Positions 1 through 6,408 of a DNA stretch of 7,663 nt are shown piece by piece. This stretch comes from Bacteroidales bacterium (lineage in GTDB: Bacteria; Bacteroidota; Bacteroidia; Bacteroidales; WCHB1-69): positions 1 through 7,663 of the forward strand of contig JAISTU010000060.1 in NCBI GenBank assembly GCA_031272415.1. The letters are read 5' to 3'. Within the stretch, counting starts at the first letter, position 1. Every line of letters starts with the position of its first letter. The translations under genes and the position numbers were made by a program. The notes below the pieces were generated by a model, which saw only the letters and a list, made by a program, of their open reading frames with translations, did not search any database and was not told the origin of the DNA.

Positions 1-512
1 TTAACGTTGAAGACAGCGAAGATATTATTGAAGATTTGGAGTTTATTTTGGTGGAATTGGAAAAGGATATTAAACTGAAAGGTTTGACAAAATTGCAACA
101 TAAACAGTTGGCTGTCTTGTGGTTACGTTTTTTGAAAGAGACGCGGGGAGATAGGACGATAGGGGCGTCAGAATTGTCTCAACATGCTGAACTTCAAAAA
201 GCGGTAAGTATTTGTGAGGTAGGGGGTTACACGGATGCGGAATTATTTCTATACGAGCGTAATTCAGACGCCATTTCAACCGAAAAAACCCTGCAAAACG
301 AAACCCGAAGAGAGGCTTTAGAAGAAGGAAGAATAGAAGGAAGACTAGAAGGGGAAGCAAAAGGAAGAGTAGAAGGCGAAAAGGAAAAAGAAACCTCCAT
401 TGTCTTAAAAATGTGGCAAAAGGTGCAATCAGTTGAAGAAATTCATGCTTTGACAGACATCCCGATGACTACAATTGAAGAAATTCTAAAACAACACGGG
501 ATAAATACATAG
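1..512 (+). CDS. Rpn family / PD-(D/E)XK nuclease family putative transposase, C-terminal part (5' end outside window)
   Basis: The reading frame is open through the left edge (first whole codon at 3), so about 169 C-terminal residues are visible and the true start lies upstream. A TTG at 36 is in frame but should not be taken as the start. The visible part looks like the region after the nuclease core in Rpn/PD-(D/E)XK transposase-like proteins. It has a helical segment following a 'EFILVELEKD'-type strand, then a very charged Glu/Gly/Arg helix, and ends with 'SVEEIHALTDIPMTTIEEI', the small helix-turn-helix-like tail usual in this group. The charged stretch is built of five Gly-x-x-(Glu/Lys) tetrapeptides (bases 327-386). 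The family is linked to RecA-independent recombination and DNA cleavage. The catalytic residues are outside the window, so activity cannot be judged. Family assignment rests on recognition of the tail and is fairly secure. Confidence 0.8.
   Translation, partial: NVEDSEDIIEDLEFILVELEKDIKLKGLTKLQHKQLAVLWLRFLKETRGDRTIGASELSQHAELQKAVSICEVGGYTDAELFLYERNSDAISTEKTLQNETRREALEEGRIEGRLEGEAKGRVEGEKEKETSIVLKMWQKVQSVEEIHALTDIPMTTIEEILKQHGINT
327..386 (+). repeat. Five imperfect 12-bp tandem units inside the transposase-like gene
   Basis: Five in-frame 12-bp units (starts 327, 339, 351, 363, 375) follow the pattern GGAAGANTAGAA and encode GRIE, GRLE, GEAK, GRVE and GEKE. Units 1, 2 and 4 differ only at one or two bases, which suggests expansion by slippage. 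Charged Gly/Glu/Arg tails of variable length are common in Rpn-type proteins. Confidence 0.85.
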
Positions 513-653
513 CAATGGAAAATGCGAATTCTCACCGTACCTATCATATTCCCGACTTCGATGATTTCGATTTGTAAACAAAAGAGTATCAACACATTAC
601 GATTTGGCGGGGGGCACTGCATTTCAAAAATCCGATCCTTAAAAATATAAAAC

Positions 654-670
654 ACTGATAATCAATCAGT
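654..670 (+). terminator. Weak hairpin, possible terminator of the transposase-like gene
   Basis: ACTGAT (654-659) pairs perfectly with ATCAGT (665-670) around a 5-base loop and is followed by TAAATTTTTA. The stem has only 6 bp, is A+T-rich, and lies about 140 bp after the stop codon at 512, so a terminator role is only possible. Confidence 0.3.
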
Positions 671-714
671 TAAATTTTTATCAAAATGACAAGCCCGTCA
701 AAGTCGGGATAATC

Positions 715-840
715 AATGTTTTATGTTATTTTTTTTCCCTATTTTTAGAACATTTTTATCCCAAAATGCAAAAAATGCAAAATAATCTACAATCATAAAT
801 CCAAAATCGTAAATCTTTCTATACACTCCACTCTGAAAAG
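715..840 (+). repeat. Dispersed intergenic repeat, copy A
   Basis: This copy shares ordered blocks with the copies at 3901-3977 (opposite strand) and 7568-7663. They are a leading AATGTTTT-like block, TTTTAGAAC (743-751), a CAAAATGCAAAAAA block (762-775), AAAATCGTAAATCT (803-816), and a tail TACACTCCACTCTGAAAA (822-839). Copy A has 21-22 more bases than the others between the two main blocks. Part of that is a second, slightly altered AATCNTAAATC unit (791-801 beside 805-815). Confidence 0.75.
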
Positions 841-859
841 AACTCTCATATCTCAACTC

Positions 860-912
860 AAAAAAAAGAGTACAATTCCCTCTGCAAAAAAGGCTTGCAA
901 AGGAAATTGTAC
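860..912 (-). terminator. Intrinsic terminator of the lipoprotein / barrel unit
   Basis: Read on the minus strand, positions 912-870 form a long hairpin. The outer stem is 12 bp with one mismatch (870-881 with 901-912, GTACAATT at the base). An inner 5-bp stem TGCAA/TTGCA (883-887 with 895-899) caps it with a 7-base loop. The 3' side continues into TC and eight T residues (complement of 869-860). It begins about 60 bp past the stop codon of the minus-strand barrel gene, as expected for rho-independent termination. On the plus strand the T-run is missing, so it acts in one direction. Confidence 0.85.
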
Positions 913-971
913 AAATAATTTAAAATCAAAATAAATTTAAAATATGAAAAAAAAAACAAATTAAACAAAAA

Positions 972-2405
972 TCAAAACATAAAACTGGGTGTTTTCACTT
1001 TTGCTTTATCCCTTCTACCTGCAAGGAAATTGATACCTAAAACCACATTTACATTACGCATTTTATCGTAATAAACAGGATTGTTAATATAATCTACTAC
1101 ACAATAGAAAAGAAAATAATCCGACCGTAAATTGAACCCTAAACCCGGATTGAGCCATCCGCTTGTTTTGAATGTATTACCAATCACAAACTCAAACCAA
1201 CGTCCGCATTGACGTGAATATGAAATACTTCCGCTCGGAACAAACGTTTTACCTCCCATAAATACACCATTGAAAGTGAGATTAAAACGGTCTCTTTCCG
1301 TTGCATAAAAATAAGTACTCAAATTGATACGCGTATTGAGCCAACGATTGTAAGATTCTATCGGAAAGGTATCTAATGTTGCCAAATTTCTAACAGAATC
1401 ATACAAAGCGCTGAAAAAATTATCAAATGATAAAGTGTCATACATACCATTAGGATGAGGCTCAAAAATATCATCATGCCCGACACCTGTAAAATCGAAC
1501 TCTTTCTGTGGTATATTTGCTTGATACGCATTGCCTTTCCAATGTATATAACCGATGTCGGTCGCCGCAATATCAAACTCAAACCAATTGCAAACCTTGT
1601 AACGAAAACCCAAATCAATCCCAAAACCATGACTGATATTTTTCAAAATGTCGGTACTTATTCCCATATCACTCAAACTTGGCATTGTTTTATTAGTGTG
1701 AGTATCCAAAAGATAATTAAAAAGTGGCAACAAATCGACCGCACCTGCCATTTTAGCCTCTGCAGCAACCCCGACTGTTAATTTTTCAAAATTATCAGCA
1801 GTATAGAAATCCACACTTGCCTGTGTTGTATGCAAATTGTACAAGCCTGCAATATATTTTCCGTTAATACCAAAAGAAATATTTTCGTTAATCTCCCTTT
1901 GATAGCCCACTCCAAATTCAGCATAAAGATTGAAATTTAACAAATCATCGCCGACAAATTTCATGGTTTTTCCTTCATAATTAGCGTTCCCTTTGAGTAA
2001 AAAGTTGGTCAAATCTTTGTTTACATTAAGACTCCCACCTGCTTTTAGATTGCTGAAAACAGTAAAATAATTAGCGTCTTTAACTCTAAATCCAAAATCA
2101 ATAATATCCATTGAAAACCAGGCACCTACACCATTGTGTTGGGAGGTCATGTACTTATCCAATGTATTATTGATGTGCCAAATTTGCCCATAATTGACAA
2201 AAGAAGTACCTCCTACATTGATTTTTCCAAAGCCGGGCAAAGCACAATGTCCTAAATAAGGGTGTGTCAAAGCCGGATTGTCTTGTATAATCTGCGGAAC
2301 GGACAAATCTTTTAATAAATAAGTCTCTTGGCCAAAAACGGCTCCACTTATGCTGCCCCAAATTATGCAGCCAACTGTCATTATTTTTAATACTATACTT
2401 TTCAT
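972..2405 (-). CDS. Secreted probable outer-membrane beta-barrel, DUF5723-like
   Basis: The product is 477 residues from the chosen ATG at 2405-2403. Residues 1-25 are a signal peptide: Lys2 and Lys7, a hydrophobic core, and probable signal peptidase I cleavage after VFG25 before QE. An in-frame GTG at 2423 would add six residues and overlap the upstream gene; the ATG is preferred because it starts cleanly at the signal peptide and falls 7 bp after that gene's stop. After cleavage comes 'IIQDNPALTHPYLGHCALPGFGKINVGG', the Asn-Pro-Ala start typical of Bacteroidota outer-membrane proteins such as DUF5723 and PorV/FadL-like barrels. The rest alternates aromatic and polar residues in short Gly/Tyr/Phe-rich strands (for example 'FGVGYQREINENISFGINGKYIAGLY', 'GFGIDLGFRYKVCNWFEFDIAATDIGYIHW'), as in a beta-barrel. 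It is second in a two-gene unit. DUF5723 membership is from memory; function is unknown. Confidence 0.75.
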   Translation of the reverse strand: MKSIVLKIMTVGCIIWGSISGAVFGQETYLLKDLSVPQIIQDNPALTHPYLGHCALPGFGKINVGGTSFVNYGQIWHINNTLDKYMTSQHNGVGAWFSMDIIDFGFRVKDANYFTVFSNLKAGGSLNVNKDLTNFLLKGNANYEGKTMKFVGDDLLNFNLYAEFGVGYQREINENISFGINGKYIAGLYNLHTTQASVDFYTADNFEKLTVGVAAEAKMAGAVDLLPLFNYLLDTHTNKTMPSLSDMGISTDILKNISHGFGIDLGFRYKVCNWFEFDIAATDIGYIHWKGNAYQANIPQKEFDFTGVGHDDIFEPHPNGMYDTLSFDNFFSALYDSVRNLATLDTFPIESYNRWLNTRINLSTYFYATERDRFNLTFNGVFMGGKTFVPSGSISYSRQCGRWFEFVIGNTFKTSGWLNPGLGFNLRSDYFLFYCVVDYINNPVYYDKMRNVNVVLGINFLAGRRDKAKVKTPSFMF

Positions 2406-2412
2406 AACCTTA

Positions 2413-3582
2413 TTAATTTTCACTGTTTAACTCATCTTTTACTTCATCAATTGTTCCCCAAATTCTGCCTTGTGCTTTGATTGCCATTCTCAACAGTAAA
2501 TGATTCTCTTTGAACAACTTAACATCACTTTGATTATAAGAAGAATAATCTTGCGAAATAATAATTTTGGCAACATTTTCAAGCATTCTGGCTCTTTCTG
2601 CCGTCAATTTGACAATGGATTGATAATCTTTTGTGGTAACTACATGTCCGGCGGCATCAGGTATTGCCGCATTTATATGCAACATTTCTTCCGGTCGTAA
2701 AGTATCCAAAACCACAAAATTGCTGTCCGTGAAATAAATTTGTATATTCACATTGGCAGGAATCGCATTGATACCACGGATATAAATCTCACCTTCTTTG
2801 GCATAAACATGGTTGGTGTCATCAAAATATTTTGCCACACTTTCCATGTTTAGATTAACAGTATCCGCTCTGTGCCAATCTGCAAGCGTAACCCAACACG
2901 GCATTCGCAAATAAGACGTAAATTTGATAGTCGCATTACTTGACGGAGACCCTGAAGGCACTATATCAAAGGTATAGTGAATCTTTGCACCTCTCATAAT
3001 CAACAAATTAGCCAAATCATTGTTGTCTAACACGGCTCTAAAGAGATGAAAACGTTCCGTGTTGGCAGTAATTACCGTATCCGTCATCGTGTTCGTTAAG
3101 GAAATGCGGGTGCCTCCACTGTCTTCAAGATACATGCCCGACAAATCAAACCTGATATTTACATCAGATGGATTATCAACATACACATCTAAATACGCCA
3201 AATGAGGCTTCAAACCCGGAATTTTGCGAAAATCGTTCAAAAAATTCAGTGCATAAAAACCTGAATCTCGATACGGAAGCGCAGGCATGCCCGCCGGAAT
3301 TACTATGGGGTCAATGTCGCCTTTTTCCCACGTAACCTGCGCAATCTGTATCCCTGCAATTGCATCATTCACAAATTCCACATAATAGTCGTCTGCTTTT
3401 TTGTTGATAGTCCCTGCAATATCCTCTGCATGAATATCAACATTCGCCAACGGCAAACCATAAGTCGGGTCGAGGTCAAAAGTGATACTCCCCTCCCCTA
3501 CTGTTTTGTCCTTTTTGCATGATAGCAAGGACATCATCGCTCCTAATAACATGAGCGTCAAAAGTTTACTATACTTATTCAT
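2413..3582 (-). CDS. Lipoprotein of unknown function, paired with the downstream barrel gene
   Basis: This encodes 389 residues with an ATG start. Residues 1-22 are a lipoprotein signal: Lys3 and Lys6, a hydrophobic core, and a lipobox LLSC with Cys22 as the lipidation site, followed by KKDK. Charged residues after the Cys recall surface-export signals of Bacteroidota lipoproteins, so surface exposure is possible but unproven. The mature part is rich in predicted strands. Related stretches, PLANVDI (44-50), PSDVNI (138-143) and PANVNI (275-280), suggest repeated beta-sandwich units. The C-terminus ('LTAERARMLENVAKIIISQDYSS ... HLLLRMAIKAQG') resembles unnamed Bacteroidota lipoproteins encoded beside barrel genes; that is recollection, not a search. 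No enzymatic motif is visible. The barrel gene begins 7 bp downstream, so the two are almost certainly cotranscribed. Confidence 0.8.
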   Translation of the reverse strand: MNKYSKLLTLMLLGAMMSLLSCKKDKTVGEGSITFDLDPTYGLPLANVDIHAEDIAGTINKKADDYYVEFVNDAIAGIQIAQVTWEKGDIDPIVIPAGMPALPYRDSGFYALNFLNDFRKIPGLKPHLAYLDVYVDNPSDVNIRFDLSGMYLEDSGGTRISLTNTMTDTVITANTERFHLFRAVLDNNDLANLLIMRGAKIHYTFDIVPSGSPSSNATIKFTSYLRMPCWVTLADWHRADTVNLNMESVAKYFDDTNHVYAKEGEIYIRGINAIPANVNIQIYFTDSNFVVLDTLRPEEMLHINAAIPDAAGHVVTTKDYQSIVKLTAERARMLENVAKIIISQDYSSYNQSDVKLFKENHLLLRMAIKAQGRIWGTIDEVKDELNSEN

Positions 3583-3657
3583 AACTCAATATGCTTTATA
3601 TTAAAAAAAATTATATTTACAAAATTTACATATTAAAAATTTTATTTTATCATTTTA

Positions 3658-3665
3658 CAAAGTTA
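3658..3665 (-). promoter_or_regulatory. Bacteroidota-type -7 box for the lipoprotein / barrel unit
   Basis: On the minus strand this reads TAACTTTG, an exact match to the Bacteroidota -7 consensus TAnnTTTG. It would give a leader of roughly 70 bases before the ATG at 3582. A TTTG at 3684-3681 could be the -33 element, but the 15-base gap is shorter than the usual 19-21, which lowers certainty. Confidence 0.45.
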
Positions 3666-3900
3666 CATTTTTTTTTAATACAAAATTTATTTTTGTAAAA
3701 AAATCTTTTTTTTGGCAAAAATCATGTTTTTTTTCACCTTTTCTTCAACCTCAAAAAAAGCAATATAATACCGAGAAAATAAGGAAAACCTGCATGTTGA
3801 CACAAACCCGAATTAAAATAATATTTTTTTGCTAAATATTTATTTTTTTTCATTTTTTTCATAAAAAAAAGAAGATTTTTGGCAAAAAAAAACACTTAAT

Positions 3901-3977
3901 GTAGAGTGGAGATTTACGATTTTAGATTTTTTTTTGCATTTTGGGAGAAAAAAGTTCTAAAAAAATGAAAAACACTC
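3901..3977 (-). repeat. Dispersed intergenic repeat, copy B (inverted)
   Basis: On the minus strand this copy shows, in order, GAGTGTTTTT (3977-3968), TTTTAGAAC (3962-3954), CCCAAAATGCAAAAAAAAA, AAAATCGTAAATCT (3923-3910) and CCACTCTAC (3909-3901). Order and sequence match copies A and C. The span from the TTTTAGAAC block to the end of AAAATCGTAAATCT is 53 bp, against 52 bp in copy C. Confidence 0.75.
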
Positions 3978-3986
3978 TCCATTCCC

Positions 3987-4014
3987 TGTCCTGCAAGGAC
4001 AAACCTTTGAGGTT
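3987..4014. other. Two adjacent small hairpins upstream of rimO
   Basis: TGTCCT-GCA-AGGACA (3987-4001) is a perfect 6-bp stem with a 3-base loop. It is immediately followed by AACCT-TTG-AGGTT (4002-4014), a perfect 5-bp stem with a 3-base loop. No U-run follows on either side, so neither is a normal intrinsic terminator. They stand out as the only G+C-containing structured DNA in this region and sit between repeat copy B and the rimO promoter-like boxes. Their role is unknown. Confidence 0.5.
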
Positions 4015-4055
4015 AAATACAATGCAAAAAAAATCCCTTTTTAATTTTTAATTGA

Positions 4056-4073
4056 TAAATTTGTGTATTTTTG
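4056..4073 (+). promoter_or_regulatory. Promoter-like -7 boxes of the rimO unit
   Basis: Two overlapping candidates fit the Bacteroidota TAnnTTTG consensus: TAAATTTG (4056-4063) and TATTTTTG (4066-4073). The second would place transcription start near 4080, giving about a 30-base leader before the TTG start at 4111. No clean -33 TTG is found at the usual spacing, so the assignment rests on the -7 match and position. Confidence 0.45.
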
Positions 4074-4110
4074 TAATTAGGTTAGTTTTTTAATAGATAA
4101 AATAATAAGA

Positions 4111-5424
4111 TTGGCGAATTTGTATCATCAACAAAATAAGAACACTATCAACATTATCACAATGGGGTGTCCCAAAAACAGAGTAGATTCGGAGCAGTTG
4201 GCGACTCAATTGATTGCCAATGGTTTTGAGGTTGTGCATGAATCTACTGTAAATGAGACTATTACGATGGTTAATACATGCGGATTTATAGCCTCTGCAA
4301 AAGAAGAGTCTATAAATGCGGTTTTGAGTTGTGTTAATGCAAAGAAAAAGGGTAAAATTAAAACTTTAATTGTATTTGGCTGTTTATCAGAGCGTTACAA
4401 AGAAGATATAAAAAAGGAAATACCGGAGGTGGATGCAGTATTTGGGGTTAATGAAGTGCCTGACATTTTGTCATATCTCCACTCGCAAGTAGATAATGCT
4501 TTGTTAGACAAGCGACTCATCAGCACGCCGAAGCATTATGCTTACCTTAAAATTTCGGAAGGTTGTTCGCATCGTTGTTCATTTTGTGCCATTCCTTACA
4601 TTCGTGGCAAACAAATTTCAAAGCAGATAGATGCAATTATAAAAGAGGCACAATTGCTTGTCAATCAAGGAATTAAAGAAATAATTTTGGTAGCACAAGA
4701 CCTCACTGATTACGGTAGTGATTTGCCCAATAAACCTAAATTGTCTGCATTATTGGAACAATTGTCGCTTATTGACAATCTTCAATGGTTGCGTTTGCAT
4801 TATGCGTATCCGAATACTTTTGACATGAAAATATTAGATGTAATAGCCTCAAATTCAAATATTTGCAAATATTTAGATATGCCTATTCAACACATCAATA
4901 ACGAAATTCTCAAAGCGATGAACAGGAAAATTACGTCCGATGAAATTGTTGCTCTTTTGGATAAAATTAAGCAAAAAATTCCCGATATTGCTTTGCGAAC
5001 CTCACTAATTGTTGGTTTTCCGAATGAAACACAAAAGCATTTTGAGGAATTGATAGATTTTGTGCAAGCGGGGTGGTTTGACCGTTTGGGTGTTTTCACC
5101 TATTCCAAGGAGGAGAATACGCCTGCTTTTTTGTTGCCCGACAATGTATCTCAAAGGCAAAAACAAAAGCGACAAGCACAACTGATGGATGTTCAATATG
5201 AGATTTCATTGAAAAAAAATGAGCAAAAAAAATCACAAATATTGAAAGTTTTAATTGATGAACTATCTGATAATCAATACATTGGACGCACAGAATTTGA
5301 CGCTCCCGAAATTGACAATACTGTTTTGATTGAAACAAATCAAAAATTGAATGTCGGAGAGTTTTATAATGTAAAAATTACAAACACGGAAGCATTTGAT
5401 TTACAAGGAGTTGTGGTAAAATAA
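4111..5424 (+). CDS. rimO: Ribosomal protein S12 methylthiotransferase RimO
   Basis: RimO is a radical-SAM enzyme that adds a methylthio group to a conserved aspartate of ribosomal protein S12 in the cytoplasm. The 437 residues match the family length. The N-terminal methylthiotransferase domain (about 12-115) has the three cluster cysteines Cys20 (TMGCPKNRVDSE), Cys57 (NTCGFI) and Cys91 (GCLSER). The radical-SAM domain carries CSHRCSFC, with Cys152, Cys156 and Cys159 binding the SAM cluster. It also has the RimO-like segments 'YLDMPIQHI', 'GFPNET' and 'DRLGVFTYSKEENTPAF', which separate it from the tRNA enzyme MiaB. A TRAM-type domain closes the protein (about 368-437). The start is TTG: the first ATG (4162) lies inside the conserved TMGCPKN motif, and an in-frame stop at 4078 limits upstream extension; a TTG at 4120 is the only close alternative. 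It is the first gene of a three-gene run, with 10 bp to the next. Confidence 0.95.
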   Translation: MANLYHQQNKNTINIITMGCPKNRVDSEQLATQLIANGFEVVHESTVNETITMVNTCGFIASAKEESINAVLSCVNAKKKGKIKTLIVFGCLSERYKEDIKKEIPEVDAVFGVNEVPDILSYLHSQVDNALLDKRLISTPKHYAYLKISEGCSHRCSFCAIPYIRGKQISKQIDAIIKEAQLLVNQGIKEIILVAQDLTDYGSDLPNKPKLSALLEQLSLIDNLQWLRLHYAYPNTFDMKILDVIASNSNICKYLDMPIQHINNEILKAMNRKITSDEIVALLDKIKQKIPDIALRTSLIVGFPNETQKHFEELIDFVQAGWFDRLGVFTYSKEENTPAFLLPDNVSQRQKQKRQAQLMDVQYEISLKKNEQKKSQILKVLIDELSDNQYIGRTEFDAPEIDNTVLIETNQKLNVGEFYNVKITNTEAFDLQGVVVK

Positions 5425-5434
5425 AAGGAAAATT

Positions 5435-6397
5435 ATGGAGAAAAAAGGGAAAATTTTGTTAATAGACAGCGTTTCGCAGGATATGCACAATGCGTTGGAA
5501 ATGATAGGGTTTGAGTGTATTGAAAAAAAGATTGATTACATGCAATTGATCAGCGAGGCGGCTCTATACAGCGGTTATATAGTTCGCAATCGTTTGCCGA
5601 TAGATAAAAAATTGCTTTCTGCCTCCACACAACTTAAATTTGTAGCACGCATTGGTGCAGGCATGGAAAAGATTGATACTCAATATGCTACGCAATTAGG
5701 TATAGCCTGTATTCACACCGCAGAGGGCAATGCAGATGCGGTGGCGGAGCACGTGATTGCTTCTCTGTTGATGTTGATGCGAAATCTCAAAAAAGCAGAT
5801 ACAGAAGTGCGTCTCGGCGAATGGCTACGGGAAAGCAATAAAGGATTTGAAATTACCGGAAAAACAGTCGGTATCATTGGCTACGGCAATATGGGGAAAA
5901 AATTAGCACAAAAATTGAGTGCATTTGGCTGTGAAATTGTGGCTTATGACCGCTACAAACCCCATTTTGGAGATATTTATGCACAAGAAAGCGATTTGAA
6001 AACATTGCAACAAAAAGCAGATATTGTAAGTGTACATATTAATTATTTACCTGATAATCATTATTTTATAAATAAAAATTTGTTATCCGGTTTTGCAAAA
6101 AATATTTATTTGGTCAATACTTCACGCGGGCAAGTGCTTTCTGTAAAAGATGTAATTGATTGTATTTCAAGCGGTAAAGTAAAAGGTGCGGTTTTAGATG
6201 TTTTGGAATATGAAGATGAGCATTTGCAAAATTTGCCAAAAGAAAAGTGGGATGAAAATATGCAAAATTTGGCAAAATCGGATAAAATAATTCTAACACC
6301 GCACATTGCAGGACAAACTTTTGAATCTTTTGAAAAACATACTAAAATATTGATAGAGAAGTTATTACAACTTCCATTTATGCAAACTAAAAATTAA
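5435..6397 (+). CDS. D-isomer-specific 2-hydroxyacid dehydrogenase (SerA-like, no ACT domain)
   Basis: This is an NAD-dependent dehydrogenase of the D-2-hydroxyacid family, 320 residues and cytoplasmic. The substrate-binding lobe (1-100 and the C-terminal end) includes the family segment 'ARIGAGMEKID' (71-81). The nucleotide domain starts with GYGNMG (149-154) after a beta strand, and Asp172 in VAYDRY at the end of the next strand favours NAD over NADP. The catalytic trio is present: Arg231 in NTSRG, Glu260 in LDVLEYE and His290 in LTPHIAG. Between Glu260 and His290 lies a longer loop than in E. coli SerA, which I recall as normal in Bacteroidota homologues. There is no C-terminal ACT regulatory domain, so serine feedback as in long SerA types is unlikely. 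Substrate cannot be told: 3-phosphoglycerate or another 2-oxoacid is possible, so no gene symbol is given. It lies 10 bp after rimO and 11 bp before lpxB. Confidence 0.88.
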   Translation: MEKKGKILLIDSVSQDMHNALEMIGFECIEKKIDYMQLISEAALYSGYIVRNRLPIDKKLLSASTQLKFVARIGAGMEKIDTQYATQLGIACIHTAEGNADAVAEHVIASLLMLMRNLKKADTEVRLGEWLRESNKGFEITGKTVGIIGYGNMGKKLAQKLSAFGCEIVAYDRYKPHFGDIYAQESDLKTLQQKADIVSVHINYLPDNHYFINKNLLSGFAKNIYLVNTSRGQVLSVKDVIDCISSGKVKGAVLDVLEYEDEHLQNLPKEKWDENMQNLAKSDKIILTPHIAGQTFESFEKHTKILIEKLLQLPFMQTKN

Positions 6398-6408
6398 AAA
6401 GAAAACAG

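Larger units (their letters stand above)
513..971. other. Convergent intergenic region between the transposase-like gene and the minus-strand pair
   Basis: This 459-bp stretch has no convincing gene. It contains a weak hairpin (654-670), a 10-bp direct repeat GATAATCAAT at 657-666 and 708-717, copy A of a dispersed repeat (715-840), and the strong terminator of the minus-strand unit (860-912). The part at 513-650 is less A+T-rich than the rest and could be decayed coding or mobile-element DNA, but no protein similarity was recognised in it. Confidence 0.6.
3583..4110. other. A+T-rich divergent intergenic region
   Basis: This 528-bp region separates the minus-strand lipoprotein unit from the plus-strand rimO unit. 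It is dominated by A and T homopolymer runs (for example around 3668-3676, 3705-3713, 3726-3734 and 3841-3870). It contains promoter-like boxes for each direction (3658-3665 minus; 4056-4073 plus), copy B of the dispersed repeat (3901-3977, minus) and two adjacent hairpins (3987-4014). No gene was recognised. About 230 bp between 3670 and 3900 show nothing beyond low complexity. Confidence 0.65.

Noticed and set aside
515..577. A 20-codon ATG reading frame two bases after the transposase-like stop codon, ending in IPDFDDFDL.
   Set aside because: Too short, with no ribosome binding signal, no recognised family and no further support; kept only as a note.
443..655. A 70-codon minus-strand reading frame overlapping the transposase-like gene's end.
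   Set aside because: About a third lies antisense to a better-supported gene and its composition shows no domain or plausible context.
691..710. CCCG...CGGG inverted repeat considered as a terminator.
   Set aside because: Only 4 paired bases plus a mismatch and one more pair, and no T-run follows on either strand.
1455..1781. A 108-codon plus-strand frame within the barrel gene.
   Set aside because: It is a shadow of the 477-residue minus-strand gene, which has a signal peptide and coherent strand pattern.
3601..3900. Repeated A and T runs considered as a replication origin or an insertion sequence end.
   Set aside because: No DnaA-box clusters, paired terminal inverted repeats or replication genes were found; low complexity fits a Bacteroidota intergenic region.
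6225..6277. A 17-bp direct repeat (16/17 identical, 36-bp period) inside the dehydrogenase gene encoding LQNLPK and MQNLAK.
   Set aside because: It falls in a loop that, as I recall, is normally longer in Bacteroidota homologues, and the match comes mainly from A+T-rich codons; true duplication is not convincing.
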